A DNA stretch of 5,134 bases from Ardenticatenales bacterium (GTDB taxonomy: Bacteria > Chloroflexota > Anaerolineae > Promineifilales > UBA4811), in assembly GCA_013139935.1 (NCBI GenBank), contig WSZX01000013.1, positions 1-5,134 of the forward strand, given 5' to 3'. Below, in pieces: positions 1-5,134 of this stretch. The notes under the pieces were generated by a model. The model had not been told where the DNA came from. It saw only the letters and a list, made by a program, of their open reading frames with translations, and searched no databases. The stretch's first letter is position 1; each line of letters starts with the position of its first letter. The translations under genes and the position numbers were made by a program.

Positions 1-23
1 GAAAGCTGGCAGGGGCTGGGCTC

Positions 24-52
24 TTGCTGAACGATCAGACATGACCTATAAT
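24..52 (+). promoter_or_regulatory. Candidate sigma70-type promoter
   Basis: TTGCTG at 24-29 and a perfect TATAAT at 47-52 are separated by 17 bases, the ideal spacing for a housekeeping sigma-factor promoter. Transcription would start near 58-60, just before the dispersed repeat at about 68. It would leave a leader of roughly 255 bases before the mntA start codon. The assignment rests only on sequence match and spacing; it could drive mntA-hepT or a short untranslated RNA. Confidence 0.5.
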
Positions 53-67
53 CAGCGCACGAAACGC

Positions 68-153
68 ACTTGATAAGAAGTGGCTTTCCGTTTTGGATGG
101 TGAATCAGGTGCACTCTGCGGCCACAAGAATGCCAAGTTGTTGCTGAAAAAGT
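68..153 (+). repeat. Dispersed repeat, copy A (MITE-like, about 86 bp)
   Basis: This segment aligns with 3901-3984 in the same orientation. Over 66-107 it matches 33 of 42 bases of 3899-3940. Over 121-152 it matches 26 of 32 bases of 3952-3983. The short stretch between (13 versus 11 bases) is poorly conserved. The ends are imperfect inverted repeats: ACTTGATAAG on the left, and ACTTTTTCAG when the right end is read on the other strand (7 of 10 identical). That suggests a miniature inverted-repeat element or a remnant of transposon ends. No target-site duplication is evident, so mobility is inference. It sits just downstream of the candidate promoter at 24-52. Confidence 0.6.
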
Positions 154-249
154 ACCAGGGAAACGCTTCAAGGGAACAACAATCCCTGCCTCGCTTGGAT
201 TCTCATCCGGCCAGAGCAGGGGAACGCGATCTACTGATGGTGATGGCGC

Positions 250-291
250 CGTGCGGACACAGCGGGTCCGGTTGCAGCCGCACGATATGAT
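250..291 (+). promoter_or_regulatory. Inverted repeat abutting a -10-like hexamer upstream of mntA
   Basis: CGTGCGG (250-256) and CCGCACG (278-284) form a 7-bp inverted repeat with a 21-base loop. TATGAT follows at 286-291, placed so that transcription would start about 18 bases before the mntA ATG. There is no good -35 hexamer 17 bases upstream (CGGGTC at 263-268). It would therefore be a weak or activated promoter, with the repeat as a possible operator. This is suggestive only. Confidence 0.22.
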
Positions 292-315
292 CAGCGGACG
301 GAACACAGTACCAGA

Positions 316-771
316 ATGGATGCTTCCCAGACGATTCGCGACTTGAGGCAACACCTGCCTGCCATCTTGCAGGACAGGCCGGTGATGCTAGCTTATGTCT
401 ACGGCTCAGTCGCCGACGGGTGTCCCACGCCGTTCAGCGACGTAGACATCGGCCTGGTGCTGGAACCTGAATGCGGGCTCAACCCACACCAACGGTTCAT
501 GATGGAGTTGGACATAGAGGCAGAGCTCGAGATCCATGGCGGCATCACCAACGCAGACGTGCGCAGTATCAGCGCCGCGCCGCTAGGAGTTCAGGGCAAG
601 GTGTTGACGGAGGGAGTTCTCCTGTACTCCCGGGACGAGGACTTTCGGGTGGAATACGAGGTTCGAACGCGCAAGCTTTATTTTGACTTTCAGCCCGTGC
701 TGACTATGATGCGTGAGGCCTATTTTGAGCACATGGAGGCGGATCTGCGAGAGAAGGGACTCTATGATTGA
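316..771 (+). CDS. mntA: MntA-type nucleotidyltransferase, antitoxin of a HEPN-MNT (type VII) toxin-antitoxin pair
   Basis: A 151-residue minimal nucleotidyltransferase (DNA polymerase beta fold). It has the exact GS-x10-DxD signature: G30, S31, then D42 and D44, which bind nucleotide and metal. D81 lies on the following strand and may be the third carboxylate. The C-terminal half has the MntA-like run LLYSRDEDFRVEYEVRTR, then FDFQP. Characterised MntA proteins neutralise the neighbouring HepT RNase by adding AMP to a tyrosine near its active site; here that role is inferred from family and context. The stop overlaps hepT by 8 bases, typical of translationally coupled TA pairs. The start is the first ATG giving a full N terminus. 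Its ribosome binding site is weak (GGAA about 12 bases upstream). Confidence 0.9.
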   Translation: MDASQTIRDLRQHLPAILQDRPVMLAYVYGSVADGCPTPFSDVDIGLVLEPECGLNPHQRFMMELDIEAELEIHGGITNADVRSISAAPLGVQGKVLTEGVLLYSRDEDFRVEYEVRTRKLYFDFQPVLTMMREAYFEHMEADLREKGLYD

Positions 772-1207
772 CCCAGAGAAGATCAGAGGCATCTTTCGCA
801 ACCTGGACACGTATGTCGATCCATTGCGTCAGCTTGCCGAACTGCCGCTGGACGAGTTCACGCGTGACATGGTGGCCCTGGGAGCAGCCAAGTACTACCT
901 GCAGACCGCCATCGAATGCTGCATTGACACGGCGAATCACATCATTTCCCGCCAGGGTTATCGAGCACCGAATTCCTACGCGGACAGCTTTGCAGTGCTG
1001 GCCGAGAACGGCATCATCGGCCAGGAGTTCGCTGCATCAGCCATGCAGATGGCAAGAATGCGGAACCGGCTGGTTCACCTCTACTGGGAGGTGGATGCAC
1101 CGATTCTCCACGGCGTACTCTCTAGTAACCTGGGGGATTTCGACCGCTTTAAAGGCTGTGTGCACAGGTTCATGCGAGCGCTGGAACAAGAGGGAAGTGC
1201 CGACTGA
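764..1207 (+). CDS. hepT: HepT-type HEPN ribonuclease toxin (DUF86)
   Basis: A 147-residue all-helical HEPN protein. It carries the RNase motif R-x4-H-x-Y as R100, H105 and Y107 within MRNRLVHLYW. The preceding helices also fit HepT (around residues 41-61, AAKYYLQTAIECCIDTANHI, then a Y-AD-F-VL-GII stretch). HEPN toxins of this group cleave RNA, and Y107 is the expected tyrosine for AMP addition by MntA. The ATG at 764 is preferred over an in-frame GTG at 713: it has AAGGGA four bases upstream, begins at the usual family N terminus, and overlaps the mntA end by 8 bases. All active-site residues are present and no frameshift is seen, so the toxin looks functional. Confidence 0.9.
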   Translation: MIDPEKIRGIFRNLDTYVDPLRQLAELPLDEFTRDMVALGAAKYYLQTAIECCIDTANHIISRQGYRAPNSYADSFAVLAENGIIGQEFAASAMQMARMRNRLVHLYWEVDAPILHGVLSSNLGDFDRFKGCVHRFMRALEQEGSAD

Positions 1208-1281
1208 GTCCCATTCCAGGGTCAACCCCGTTGTCTGTCCGCTCCACTCAAAGACCCACAGATGCGGGATTGCACAAATAA

Positions 1282-1312
1282 CGGGCCCCTGACCGAATAG
1301 GTCAGGGGCCCG
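1282..1312 (-). terminator. Intrinsic terminator for the mtt operon (between convergent operons)
   Basis: A perfect 13-bp GC-rich stem (1282-1294 with 1300-1312) and a 5-base loop. Read on the minus strand the hairpin is followed by TTATTT, a usable U-rich tail, about 33 bases after the corrinoid-protein stop. Read on the plus strand there is no T run, so it is oriented mainly for the minus-strand operon. It also lies 75 bases after hepT and may hinder read-through from that side. Confidence 0.8.
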
Positions 1313-1344
1313 CATCACACCGTTGTGAACGGCGCTGCCGCCGT

Positions 1345-1989
1345 CTAGGCCACCAACTCCTTGCACAGTTCGACGGCGCCCACCGCATCTTCGGCATAGC
1401 CGTCAGCGCCAATGGTTCTAGCCCACTCTTGGCTGACCGGCGCGCCGCCGACCATCACTTTTACCTGGTCGCGGATGCCGGCCTCTTCAAGCGCCTCGAT
1501 GATCTCACGCTGTGCTGTCATCGTGGTCGTCAGCAGCGCCGACAGTCCCAACAGGTTGGCGCCGGTCTCTTTCACCTTGGCCACAAATGCCTCGGTGGGC
1601 ACGTCCACGCCCAGATCGTGCACCTGGAAGCCATTGGCCGCGATCATGGTCGCCACCAGCGACTTGCCGATTTCGTGGATGTCCCCTTTGACGGTGCCGA
1701 TGACGGCCGTGCCGAGCGTCTGCGCTTTTTCGCCGCGCCGGCTCAGTTCCGGCTCCAGCAACTCCATAGACTGCTTCATGCCACTGGCGGCAATGATGAG
1801 ATGGGGCAAAAAGTACTCACCGGTCCGAAACTTTTCGCCTACGATGTCCATGCCGGGCACCAGCCCCCGGTCGATAATCGTCATGGGCTCCATGCCGGCG
1901 CCGATTGCCTGCCGGGTCAGTTCCGCCGTCCCATCCGGATCACTATCAACGAGGCTGGCGGTAATCTGCTCTAAAAGGTCGTTTGACAT
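1345..1989 (-). CDS. Corrinoid (B12-binding) protein of a methylamine-type methyltransferase system
   Basis: A 214-residue MttC/MtbC/MtgC-like corrinoid protein, the usual length. An N-terminal helical cap domain (about 1-88) precedes a Rossmann-like cobalamin-binding domain. The domain shows GDIHEIG at 102-108, with H105 as the lower cobalt ligand, then SAL at 150-152, and VGG at 180-182 followed by GAD at 195-197, the standard DxHxxG / SxL / GG set. It should accept a methyl group from the MttB-like enzyme encoded 20 bases upstream and pass it to a second methyltransferase, absent here. The start has a strong AGGAGGT site (1996-2002) six bases upstream. The stop is TAG. The substrate-specific name cannot be chosen from sequence alone. 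Confidence 0.92.
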   Translation of the reverse strand: MSNDLLEQITASLVDSDPDGTAELTRQAIGAGMEPMTIIDRGLVPGMDIVGEKFRTGEYFLPHLIIAASGMKQSMELLEPELSRRGEKAQTLGTAVIGTVKGDIHEIGKSLVATMIAANGFQVHDLGVDVPTEAFVAKVKETGANLLGLSALLTTTMTAQREIIEALEEAGIRDQVKVMVGGAPVSQEWARTIGADGYAEDAVGAVELCKELVA

Positions 1990-1995
1990 TTCGAT

Positions 1996-2002
1996 ACCTC
2001 CT
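1996..2002 (-). promoter_or_regulatory. Ribosome binding site of the corrinoid-protein gene
   Basis: AGGAGGT on the minus strand, six bases before the ATG at 1989. It lies in the 20-base gap after the methyltransferase stop codon. It indicates independent, strong initiation of the corrinoid protein within the same transcript. Confidence 0.75.
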
Positions 2003-2009
2003 GATTCTT

Positions 2010-3473
2010 CTAGTCTTCCGGCAGCTGAGGCAGCTCGTCCATACCGAACTTGCGCGCTGCTCTGGTCGTAATCTCCCGCAGCTCTACACGCAGGTCATCC
2101 GAGATCGGCGACGGGCGGTAGGCGGCCACGAGTTGGTTCACGCGGTCGCGGGCGCGCTCAAAGGCAGTCTTGGCTCCCTGCTTTTTCCACGCATCCAGCG
2201 AGCCCCGGTCGATGACTGCAGAAGGGAGGTAAAACTCCTTGCTGAACCACTTTAGCGTATGGGGTTGCGCCAAATAGTCCGCCCGGTGGCCCAACTCGCG
2301 CATGAGCGTCAGGGCTATCGGTTGGTCACGGGCTTCAATGCCGGCGACCAGTCGCTTGGCCGAGCCGATGATCTCAGCGTCGATGACGAGTTTCTCGTAG
2401 CTTACGCAGCTCTCAAAATCCATCATACCGGCGCCGGTTACCATGTTGACGCCGGCGAGCGCAGCCATTATCGTTCCACCGGCCGACTCGAGGCCGCACT
2501 GGGCATCCACCACTTTGGCGTCGCTCATCCCCAGGTAGGCATGGGTGGGCAGGGCCAGCGCCTTGCCGACCTGAGTATACGCGCAGTCGATCATCCAGGT
2601 ACCCACCGCGCCCATCGGCGTGGTGCCGTGGCGCATGTCAAAGGTCGCCGGTGAGCCACCCCAGACGATTGGCGCTCCCTCTTGGGCCAGTTGGCAGATC
2701 GTCACGCCACTCAGGCACTCGGCCGTGTGTTGCACCACCGCCGCGGCCAGGGTGACCGGCGACGTGGCGCCCGCCAACGGCATGGACACCAGCTCTGACG
2801 GAATCCCATGACGCGCACAATCGATCATGTTCTGGCACGTCAGGTCGCTCCAGAGCAGCGGAGGCGAGGGGCAGACATCAAAAACCGCCGTCGGTTTCGC
2901 GGCCAGCGCCTCCCCACTGCCGGCCATCGCGACCAGCATCTCCTTCATCGTCCACCAGGTGTCTTTGCGAAACGCGCCGGTGATCATCGGTTTGCGGGTG
3001 TAGTTGAGCGCCAGATAGAGGCGGTAGAGGTCCCCGATCTCCTCCGGGACGTCGAAGCATATCATCGCCGTGCTCTGGGCGTCCAGTTGGGGGATCATCT
3101 CGACGAGCTTGACGTACCGCACAAAGTCGGCCGTCAATGGAACCCTCTGTTCCTGCGTCTCGCTGTCGAGGACAGTGACGGCGGTCGATCCGGGGTCAAA
3201 CTGCACGCTGTCGCCGCCATAGTGAACGGCTGCTTCTCCCTCGAAGTTGTACAAGTAGAACTCGGACGGGGCGGTCTCAAGCGCTCGCCGAGCGATGGTC
3301 TCTGGGATGCGTGCGATTTGGCTCTCCAAATCCACGTCCGCACCGGCATCGCCCAGCAACCGCCGCGCCTCCTCATTATGGACCCGAATCCCGGGGTCCA
3401 TAAGCAATTCAAAGCCCTCAGCGATAATCTGTTCCGCCAGTTGGTCACTGAGGATGTTCAGTTTAGGTCTCAT
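2010..3473 (-). CDS. MttB-family (trimethylamine/glycine-betaine type) corrinoid methyltransferase, no internal pyrrolysine codon
   Basis: A 487-residue COG5598/MttB-family TIM-barrel methyltransferase, close to the family length. Recognisable stretches are MDPGIRVHNEEARRLL (25-40), SMPLAGATSPVTLAAAVVQH (230-249), IVWGGSPATFDMRHGTTPMGA (269-289, GSPATFDMR), and SDAKVVDAQCGLES (317-330). Archaeal MttB reads an in-frame amber codon as pyrrolysine. This frame has none, so it belongs to the non-pyrrolysine group that includes the glycine betaine enzyme MtgB. Proline betaine, carnitine and related amines are demethylated by other members, so the substrate is open. It would methylate the corrinoid protein encoded next. 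ATG 3473 is chosen over an in-frame GTG at 3491 because AGGAGAGG (3479-3486) lies just upstream of the ATG and would fall inside the longer reading frame. Confidence 0.92.
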   Translation of the reverse strand: MRPKLNILSDQLAEQIIAEGFELLMDPGIRVHNEEARRLLGDAGADVDLESQIARIPETIARRALETAPSEFYLYNFEGEAAVHYGGDSVQFDPGSTAVTVLDSETQEQRVPLTADFVRYVKLVEMIPQLDAQSTAMICFDVPEEIGDLYRLYLALNYTRKPMITGAFRKDTWWTMKEMLVAMAGSGEALAAKPTAVFDVCPSPPLLWSDLTCQNMIDCARHGIPSELVSMPLAGATSPVTLAAAVVQHTAECLSGVTICQLAQEGAPIVWGGSPATFDMRHGTTPMGAVGTWMIDCAYTQVGKALALPTHAYLGMSDAKVVDAQCGLESAGGTIMAALAGVNMVTGAGMMDFESCVSYEKLVIDAEIIGSAKRLVAGIEARDQPIALTLMRELGHRADYLAQPHTLKWFSKEFYLPSAVIDRGSLDAWKKQGAKTAFERARDRVNQLVAAYRPSPISDDLRVELREITTRAARKFGMDELPQLPED

Positions 3474-3478
3474 TGGTA

Positions 3479-3486
3479 CCTCTCCT
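3479..3486 (-). promoter_or_regulatory. Ribosome binding site deciding the mttB-like start
   Basis: AGGAGAGG on the minus strand, five bases before the ATG at 3473. It supports that start over the GTG at 3491, which would add six residues (MTGEVP) encoded by the binding site itself. Confidence 0.7.
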
Positions 3487-3506
3487 GTCACAAGGGTCCG
3501 CCCGAT

Positions 3507-3527
3507 CGCCTGCCTATGAGGCAGGCG
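3507..3527. promoter_or_regulatory. 8-bp hairpin in the mttB-like leader
   Basis: CGCCTGCC (3507-3514) and GGCAGGCG (3520-3527) form a perfect 8-bp inverted repeat with a 5-base loop, about 33 bases upstream of the methyltransferase start. It could be an operator or a leader-RNA hairpin near the ribosome binding site. No T run follows it, so it is not an ordinary terminator. I do not recognise a known riboswitch around it. Confidence 0.4.
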
Positions 3528-3561
3528 GCGGAGGCCCAGAGTAACTCATGAAACGAGCAGT

Positions 3562-3578
3562 CAGGTTCTGATAACCTG
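3562..3578. repeat. Short hairpin, 6-bp stem
   Basis: CAGGTT (3562-3567) pairs with AACCTG (3573-3578) around a 5-base loop. Flanking GAG/CTC can extend it across a bulge. It is upstream of the methyltransferase gene with no recognised role. Confidence 0.3.
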
Positions 3579-3699
3579 CTCTCCCTACTCAAAACACGCA
3601 AGCCGGGACGGGTATGGCTGGAGGTCGCCGAAACCACGTTGCAGAATTGGTCCGGGTTTCTTGGCGCCAGGCCCAAGAGAGCGGAATGTCTCTCATCGT

Positions 3700-3715
3700 C
3701 CTGCCCCGGGGCAGG
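3700..3715. repeat. 16-bp perfect palindrome
   Basis: CCTGCCCCGGGGCAGG is identical on both strands, so it could be a dimeric regulator site. It lies about 230 bases upstream of the methyltransferase start. In GC-rich DNA such palindromes also arise by chance. Confidence 0.3.
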
Positions 3716-3841
3716 AAAACCTGATCCTTGCCCAAAAGATAAACCAGCTAGAGTCCGCTGGAAAGATTGGGCCACCCCATAGCTGTGAACATGATCAATC
3801 CTCCTATCCGGATATCCGAGGCGCCGCGGCAACAAGATGGC

Positions 3842-3881
3842 ATGCCACCAAACGGCACTGTGATGGACACTTGGTTGGCAT
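3842..3881. repeat. Stem-loop downstream of the ABC operon
   Basis: ATGCCACCAA (3842-3851) pairs with TTGGTTGGCAT (3871-3881) as a 10-bp stem with one bulged T at 3875 and a loop of about 19 bases. Read on the minus strand it lies roughly 120 bases beyond the ATPase stop codon. It could shape or stabilise the transcript end, but there is no U tract to call it an intrinsic terminator. Confidence 0.3.
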
Positions 3882-3900
3882 CTCGTCCTGCGTCTGAAGC

Positions 3901-3984
3901 ACTTGTTAAGGAATAACCTCCCGTTTTGAATGGTGATTCACGGGTGGAGCGGTCACAAAAGGGCCAAGTTGTTTCTGAACAAGA
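3901..3984 (+). repeat. Dispersed repeat, copy B (MITE-like, about 84 bp)
   Basis: Second copy of the element at 68-153, same orientation, roughly 80% identical in the two well-aligned blocks. Its ends are imperfect inverted repeats: ACTTGTTAAG on the left, and TCTTGTTCAG when the right end is read on the other strand (8 of 10 identical). It ends about 15 bases from the stop codon of the ATPase gene. The small internal hairpin TGAAT-GGTG-ATTCA at 3927-3940 is not preserved in copy A, which argues against a conserved RNA fold at that point. Confidence 0.6.
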
Positions 3985-3998
3985 ACAAAGAGGTGAAT

Positions 3999-4739
3999 CT
4001 ACAGAATGTGCGCCAGGAACTGGCGAGTGCGCTCCTCCTTGGGATTGGTGAAAAACTCATCGGGAGGGCCTATCTCGGCCCAGACACCATCGTCCATGAG
4101 GATCACGCGGTCGGCAACATCGCGGGCAAAGTGAATCTCGTGAGTGACGACGACCATGGTCATGCCTTCATCCGCCAGCCGTTCCATGACCTCGACCACC
4201 TCGCCGATCAATTCGGGGTCGAGGGCGGAAGTGGGTTCATCGAACAGCATGATCTTGGGTTCCATGCACAGGGCGCGGGCGATAGCCACCCTCTGCTGCT
4301 GCCCACCCGACAGCCGGGACGGGTACTCGTCCCGCTTGTCGGACAGGCCCACCCATTCGAGCATGTCCTCCGCCTTGGCGATGGCCTGCTCCTTGGACAT
4401 CCCCTTGACCGTAATGGGAGCTTCGATAACGTTGCCCAAGGCGGTCATGTGAGGAAACAGATTGAACAGTTGGAAGACCATCCCCGCCTTTTGGCGGATC
4501 TCGCGGATGTGCCGGCGCTGGTCACGAGCCCGCTCTCCGGCCTTGATCTCCACATTGTCGATCTCAATGGTGCCGGCCGAGGGCTGTTCGAGGAAATTGA
4601 GGCAGCGCAGGAACGTGCTCTTGCCGCTGCCAGAAGGGCCGATGATGACGAGCACCTCGCGGGGCATCACGTCCAGGTCGACTCCTTTGATGACGTGCAA
4701 GGGGCCAAAGTACTTGTGTAGACCACGCACCTTGATCAT
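3999..4739 (-). CDS. ABC transporter ATP-binding protein, polar amino acid (GlnQ/HisP) type
   Basis: A 246-residue cytoplasmic ATPase that powers uptake through the permease encoded just upstream. Motifs are complete: Walker A GPSGSGKS (34-41), Q-loop Q90, signature LSGGQ (143-147), Walker B IMLFDE (163-168), D-loop SALD (171-174) and H-loop H200. The sequence and length match GlnQ/HisP/ArtP ATPases of amino acid importers; the substrate cannot be read from an ATPase. The start at 4739 begins at the usual family N terminus, with GGAGGAG (4745-4751) upstream. An alternative ATG at 4769 adds ten residues and overlaps the permease stop as ATGA, so it cannot be excluded. The stop is TAG. Confidence 0.93.
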   Translation of the reverse strand: MIKVRGLHKYFGPLHVIKGVDLDVMPREVLVIIGPSGSGKSTFLRCLNFLEQPSAGTIEIDNVEIKAGERARDQRRHIREIRQKAGMVFQLFNLFPHMTALGNVIEAPITVKGMSKEQAIAKAEDMLEWVGLSDKRDEYPSRLSGGQQQRVAIARALCMEPKIMLFDEPTSALDPELIGEVVEVMERLADEGMTMVVVTHEIHFARDVADRVILMDDGVWAEIGPPDEFFTNPKEERTRQFLAHIL

Positions 4740-4744
4740 CGATG

Positions 4745-4751
4745 CTCCTCC
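4745..4751 (-). promoter_or_regulatory. Ribosome binding site favouring the 4739 start of the ATPase
   Basis: GGAGGAG on the minus strand, five bases before the ATG at 4739. A second, weaker purine run (AAAGGAAGG) precedes the alternative ATG at 4769. Confidence 0.6.
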
Positions 4752-4765
4752 GCCGTGCTGCCCGG

Positions 4766-5134
4766 TCATGTTTCCACCTTCCTTTCACCGCGAGCCATGT
4801 AAGCCTCCAGCTTGCCCTGGAGGAACTGGAAGACCACCGTCAGGGCCCAGTAAAAGGCAGCCGCGATGATCAGGGTCTCAATGTTCCGAAAGTTCTGGCG
4901 GCCGATCTTTGTCGCCCGGAAAGTGAGGTCCCAGACGGTAATGATGGAAACCAGGGAAGAGTCCTTGAGCATGGCGATGAAATCGTTGCCGATAGGCGGG
5001 ATGACGATGCGAAACGCCTGAGGAAGCACGATTCGACGAAGGGTCTGCCCGCGGGTCATGCCCACTGCGTGAGCCGCCTCGTGCTGGCCCTTGCCGATGG
5101 CTTGAATACCGGCGCGAAAGGTCTCGGTCATGTA
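4766..5134 (-). CDS. ABC transporter permease, polar amino acid (HisM/GlnP) type, C-terminal part
   Basis: The last 122 or so residues of a membrane permease whose 5' end lies beyond position 5134. The frame stays open to the window edge (a TAC codon precedes the apparent ATG at 5131). The sequence YMTETFRAGIQAIGKGQHEAA matches the middle of this family, so that ATG is an internal Met and not the start. It has the EAA loop that docks the ATPase (EAA followed by G, then IVLPQAF), a membrane segment around FRIVIPPIGNDFIAML, and a final one around LIIAAAFYWALTVVFQFL. It ends in TGA, overlapping an ATG of the ATPase gene, so the two are co-transcribed. It should form the translocation channel, probably with a periplasmic or lipid-anchored binding protein not seen here. 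Confidence 0.9.
   Translation of the reverse strand, partial: YMTETFRAGIQAIGKGQHEAAHAVGMTRGQTLRRIVLPQAFRIVIPPIGNDFIAMLKDSSLVSIITVWDLTFRATKIGRQNFRNIETLIIAAAFYWALTVVFQFLQGKLEAYMARGERKVET

Larger units (their letters stand above)
1..315. other. Non-coding region upstream of mntA
   Basis: I find no convincing gene in this stretch. Open frames here lack a ribosome binding site and resemble no family I know. It contains a good promoter match (24-52), repeat copy A (about 68-153), and a 7-bp inverted repeat at 250-256/278-284 just before a TATGAT hexamer at 286-291. The stretch from 154 to 249 shows nothing I can name. Confidence 0.6.
3474..3998. other. Intergenic region between the ABC operon and the mtt operon
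   Basis: About 525 bases with no gene I can support; the open frames on both strands lack family resemblance and binding sites. It contains the leader hairpin at 3507-3527, a 6-bp hairpin at 3562-3578, a 16-bp perfect palindrome at 3700-3715, overlapping 10-bp palindromes at 3805-3818, a larger stem at 3842-3881, and repeat copy B at about 3901-3984. It should include the mtt promoter and the end of the ABC transcript, but I found no strong -35/-10 pair on the minus strand. Confidence 0.55.

Noticed and set aside
68..153. CRISPR array or tRNA in the repeat segments
   Set aside because: Only two diverged copies 3.8 kb apart with no regular spacers, and no cloverleaf or T-loop signature.
2010..2012. 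Terminal TAG of the methyltransferase as a pyrrolysine codon
   Set aside because: It lies at the normal C terminus, directly before the ribosome binding site of the next gene, not at the internal position used by archaeal MttB.
1412..2071. Long plus-strand open frame opposite the corrinoid protein gene
   Set aside because: It is antisense to a gene with complete B12-binding motifs, and its translation has no family resemblance.
2808..3551. Long plus-strand open frame opposite the methyltransferase gene
   Set aside because: Composition is arginine- and histidine-rich as expected of an antisense shadow in GC-rich DNA, and the minus-strand gene is clearly real.
3488..3835. 115-residue minus-strand open frame upstream of the methyltransferase
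   Set aside because: No ribosome binding site or recognisable domain was seen, and it runs into the leader hairpin of the next gene.
3842..3881. Cobalamin riboswitch upstream of the mtt operon
   Set aside because: A GGCACTG string resembles part of a B12 box but lies on the wrong strand for the mtt operon and lacks the rest of the motif.
3661..3897. 78-residue plus-strand open frame in the intergenic region
   Set aside because: No convincing start signal and no recognisable protein features; it spans a palindrome and a stem-loop.
3930..4721. 263-residue plus-strand open frame opposite the ATPase gene
   Set aside because: The minus strand encodes a full set of ABC ATPase motifs; the plus-strand product is an antisense artefact.

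Overview
The window looks like bacterial chromosomal DNA of moderately high GC, with short operons, Shine-Dalgarno sites and no spliced or archaeal-looking features. The gene content is a type VII toxin-antitoxin pair, a non-pyrrolysine MttB-family methyltransferase with its corrinoid protein, and a polar-amino-acid-type ABC importer. It suggests an anaerobic or facultative, B12-using bacterium that metabolises methylated amines. The phylum cannot be fixed from the sequence alone.

Layout. Positions 1-315 hold no gene but contain a near-consensus sigma70-type promoter (24-52) and one copy of a short dispersed repeat (about 68-153). A plus-strand operon follows: mntA (316-771) and hepT (764-1207), overlapping by 8 bases. 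This pair converges on a minus-strand operon. Between them, at 1282-1312, is a strong hairpin that has a U-rich tail only when read on the minus strand. The minus-strand operon is an mttB-like methyltransferase (3473-2010) followed 20 bases later by a corrinoid protein (1989-1345). Positions 3474-3998 are intergenic and carry several inverted repeats and the second copy of the dispersed repeat (about 3901-3984). The right end holds a second minus-strand operon: the C-terminal part of an ABC permease (its 5' end is outside the window) and a GlnQ/HisP-type ATPase.

How the genes may work together. MttB-family enzymes take a methyl group from a tertiary or quaternary amine and place it on the cobalt of the partner corrinoid protein. 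The upstream importer, in the same orientation, could supply the amine, but that is inference. The methyltransferase that would pass the methyl group to tetrahydrofolate and the RamA-type reactivase are not in the window. The mntA-hepT pair is a self-contained defence or stress module with no evident metabolic link. The two repeat copies lie in the same orientation and bracket both the TA pair and the mtt operon, a 3.8-kb segment. This is the most unusual structural feature here. I see no clearly undescribed multi-gene system.
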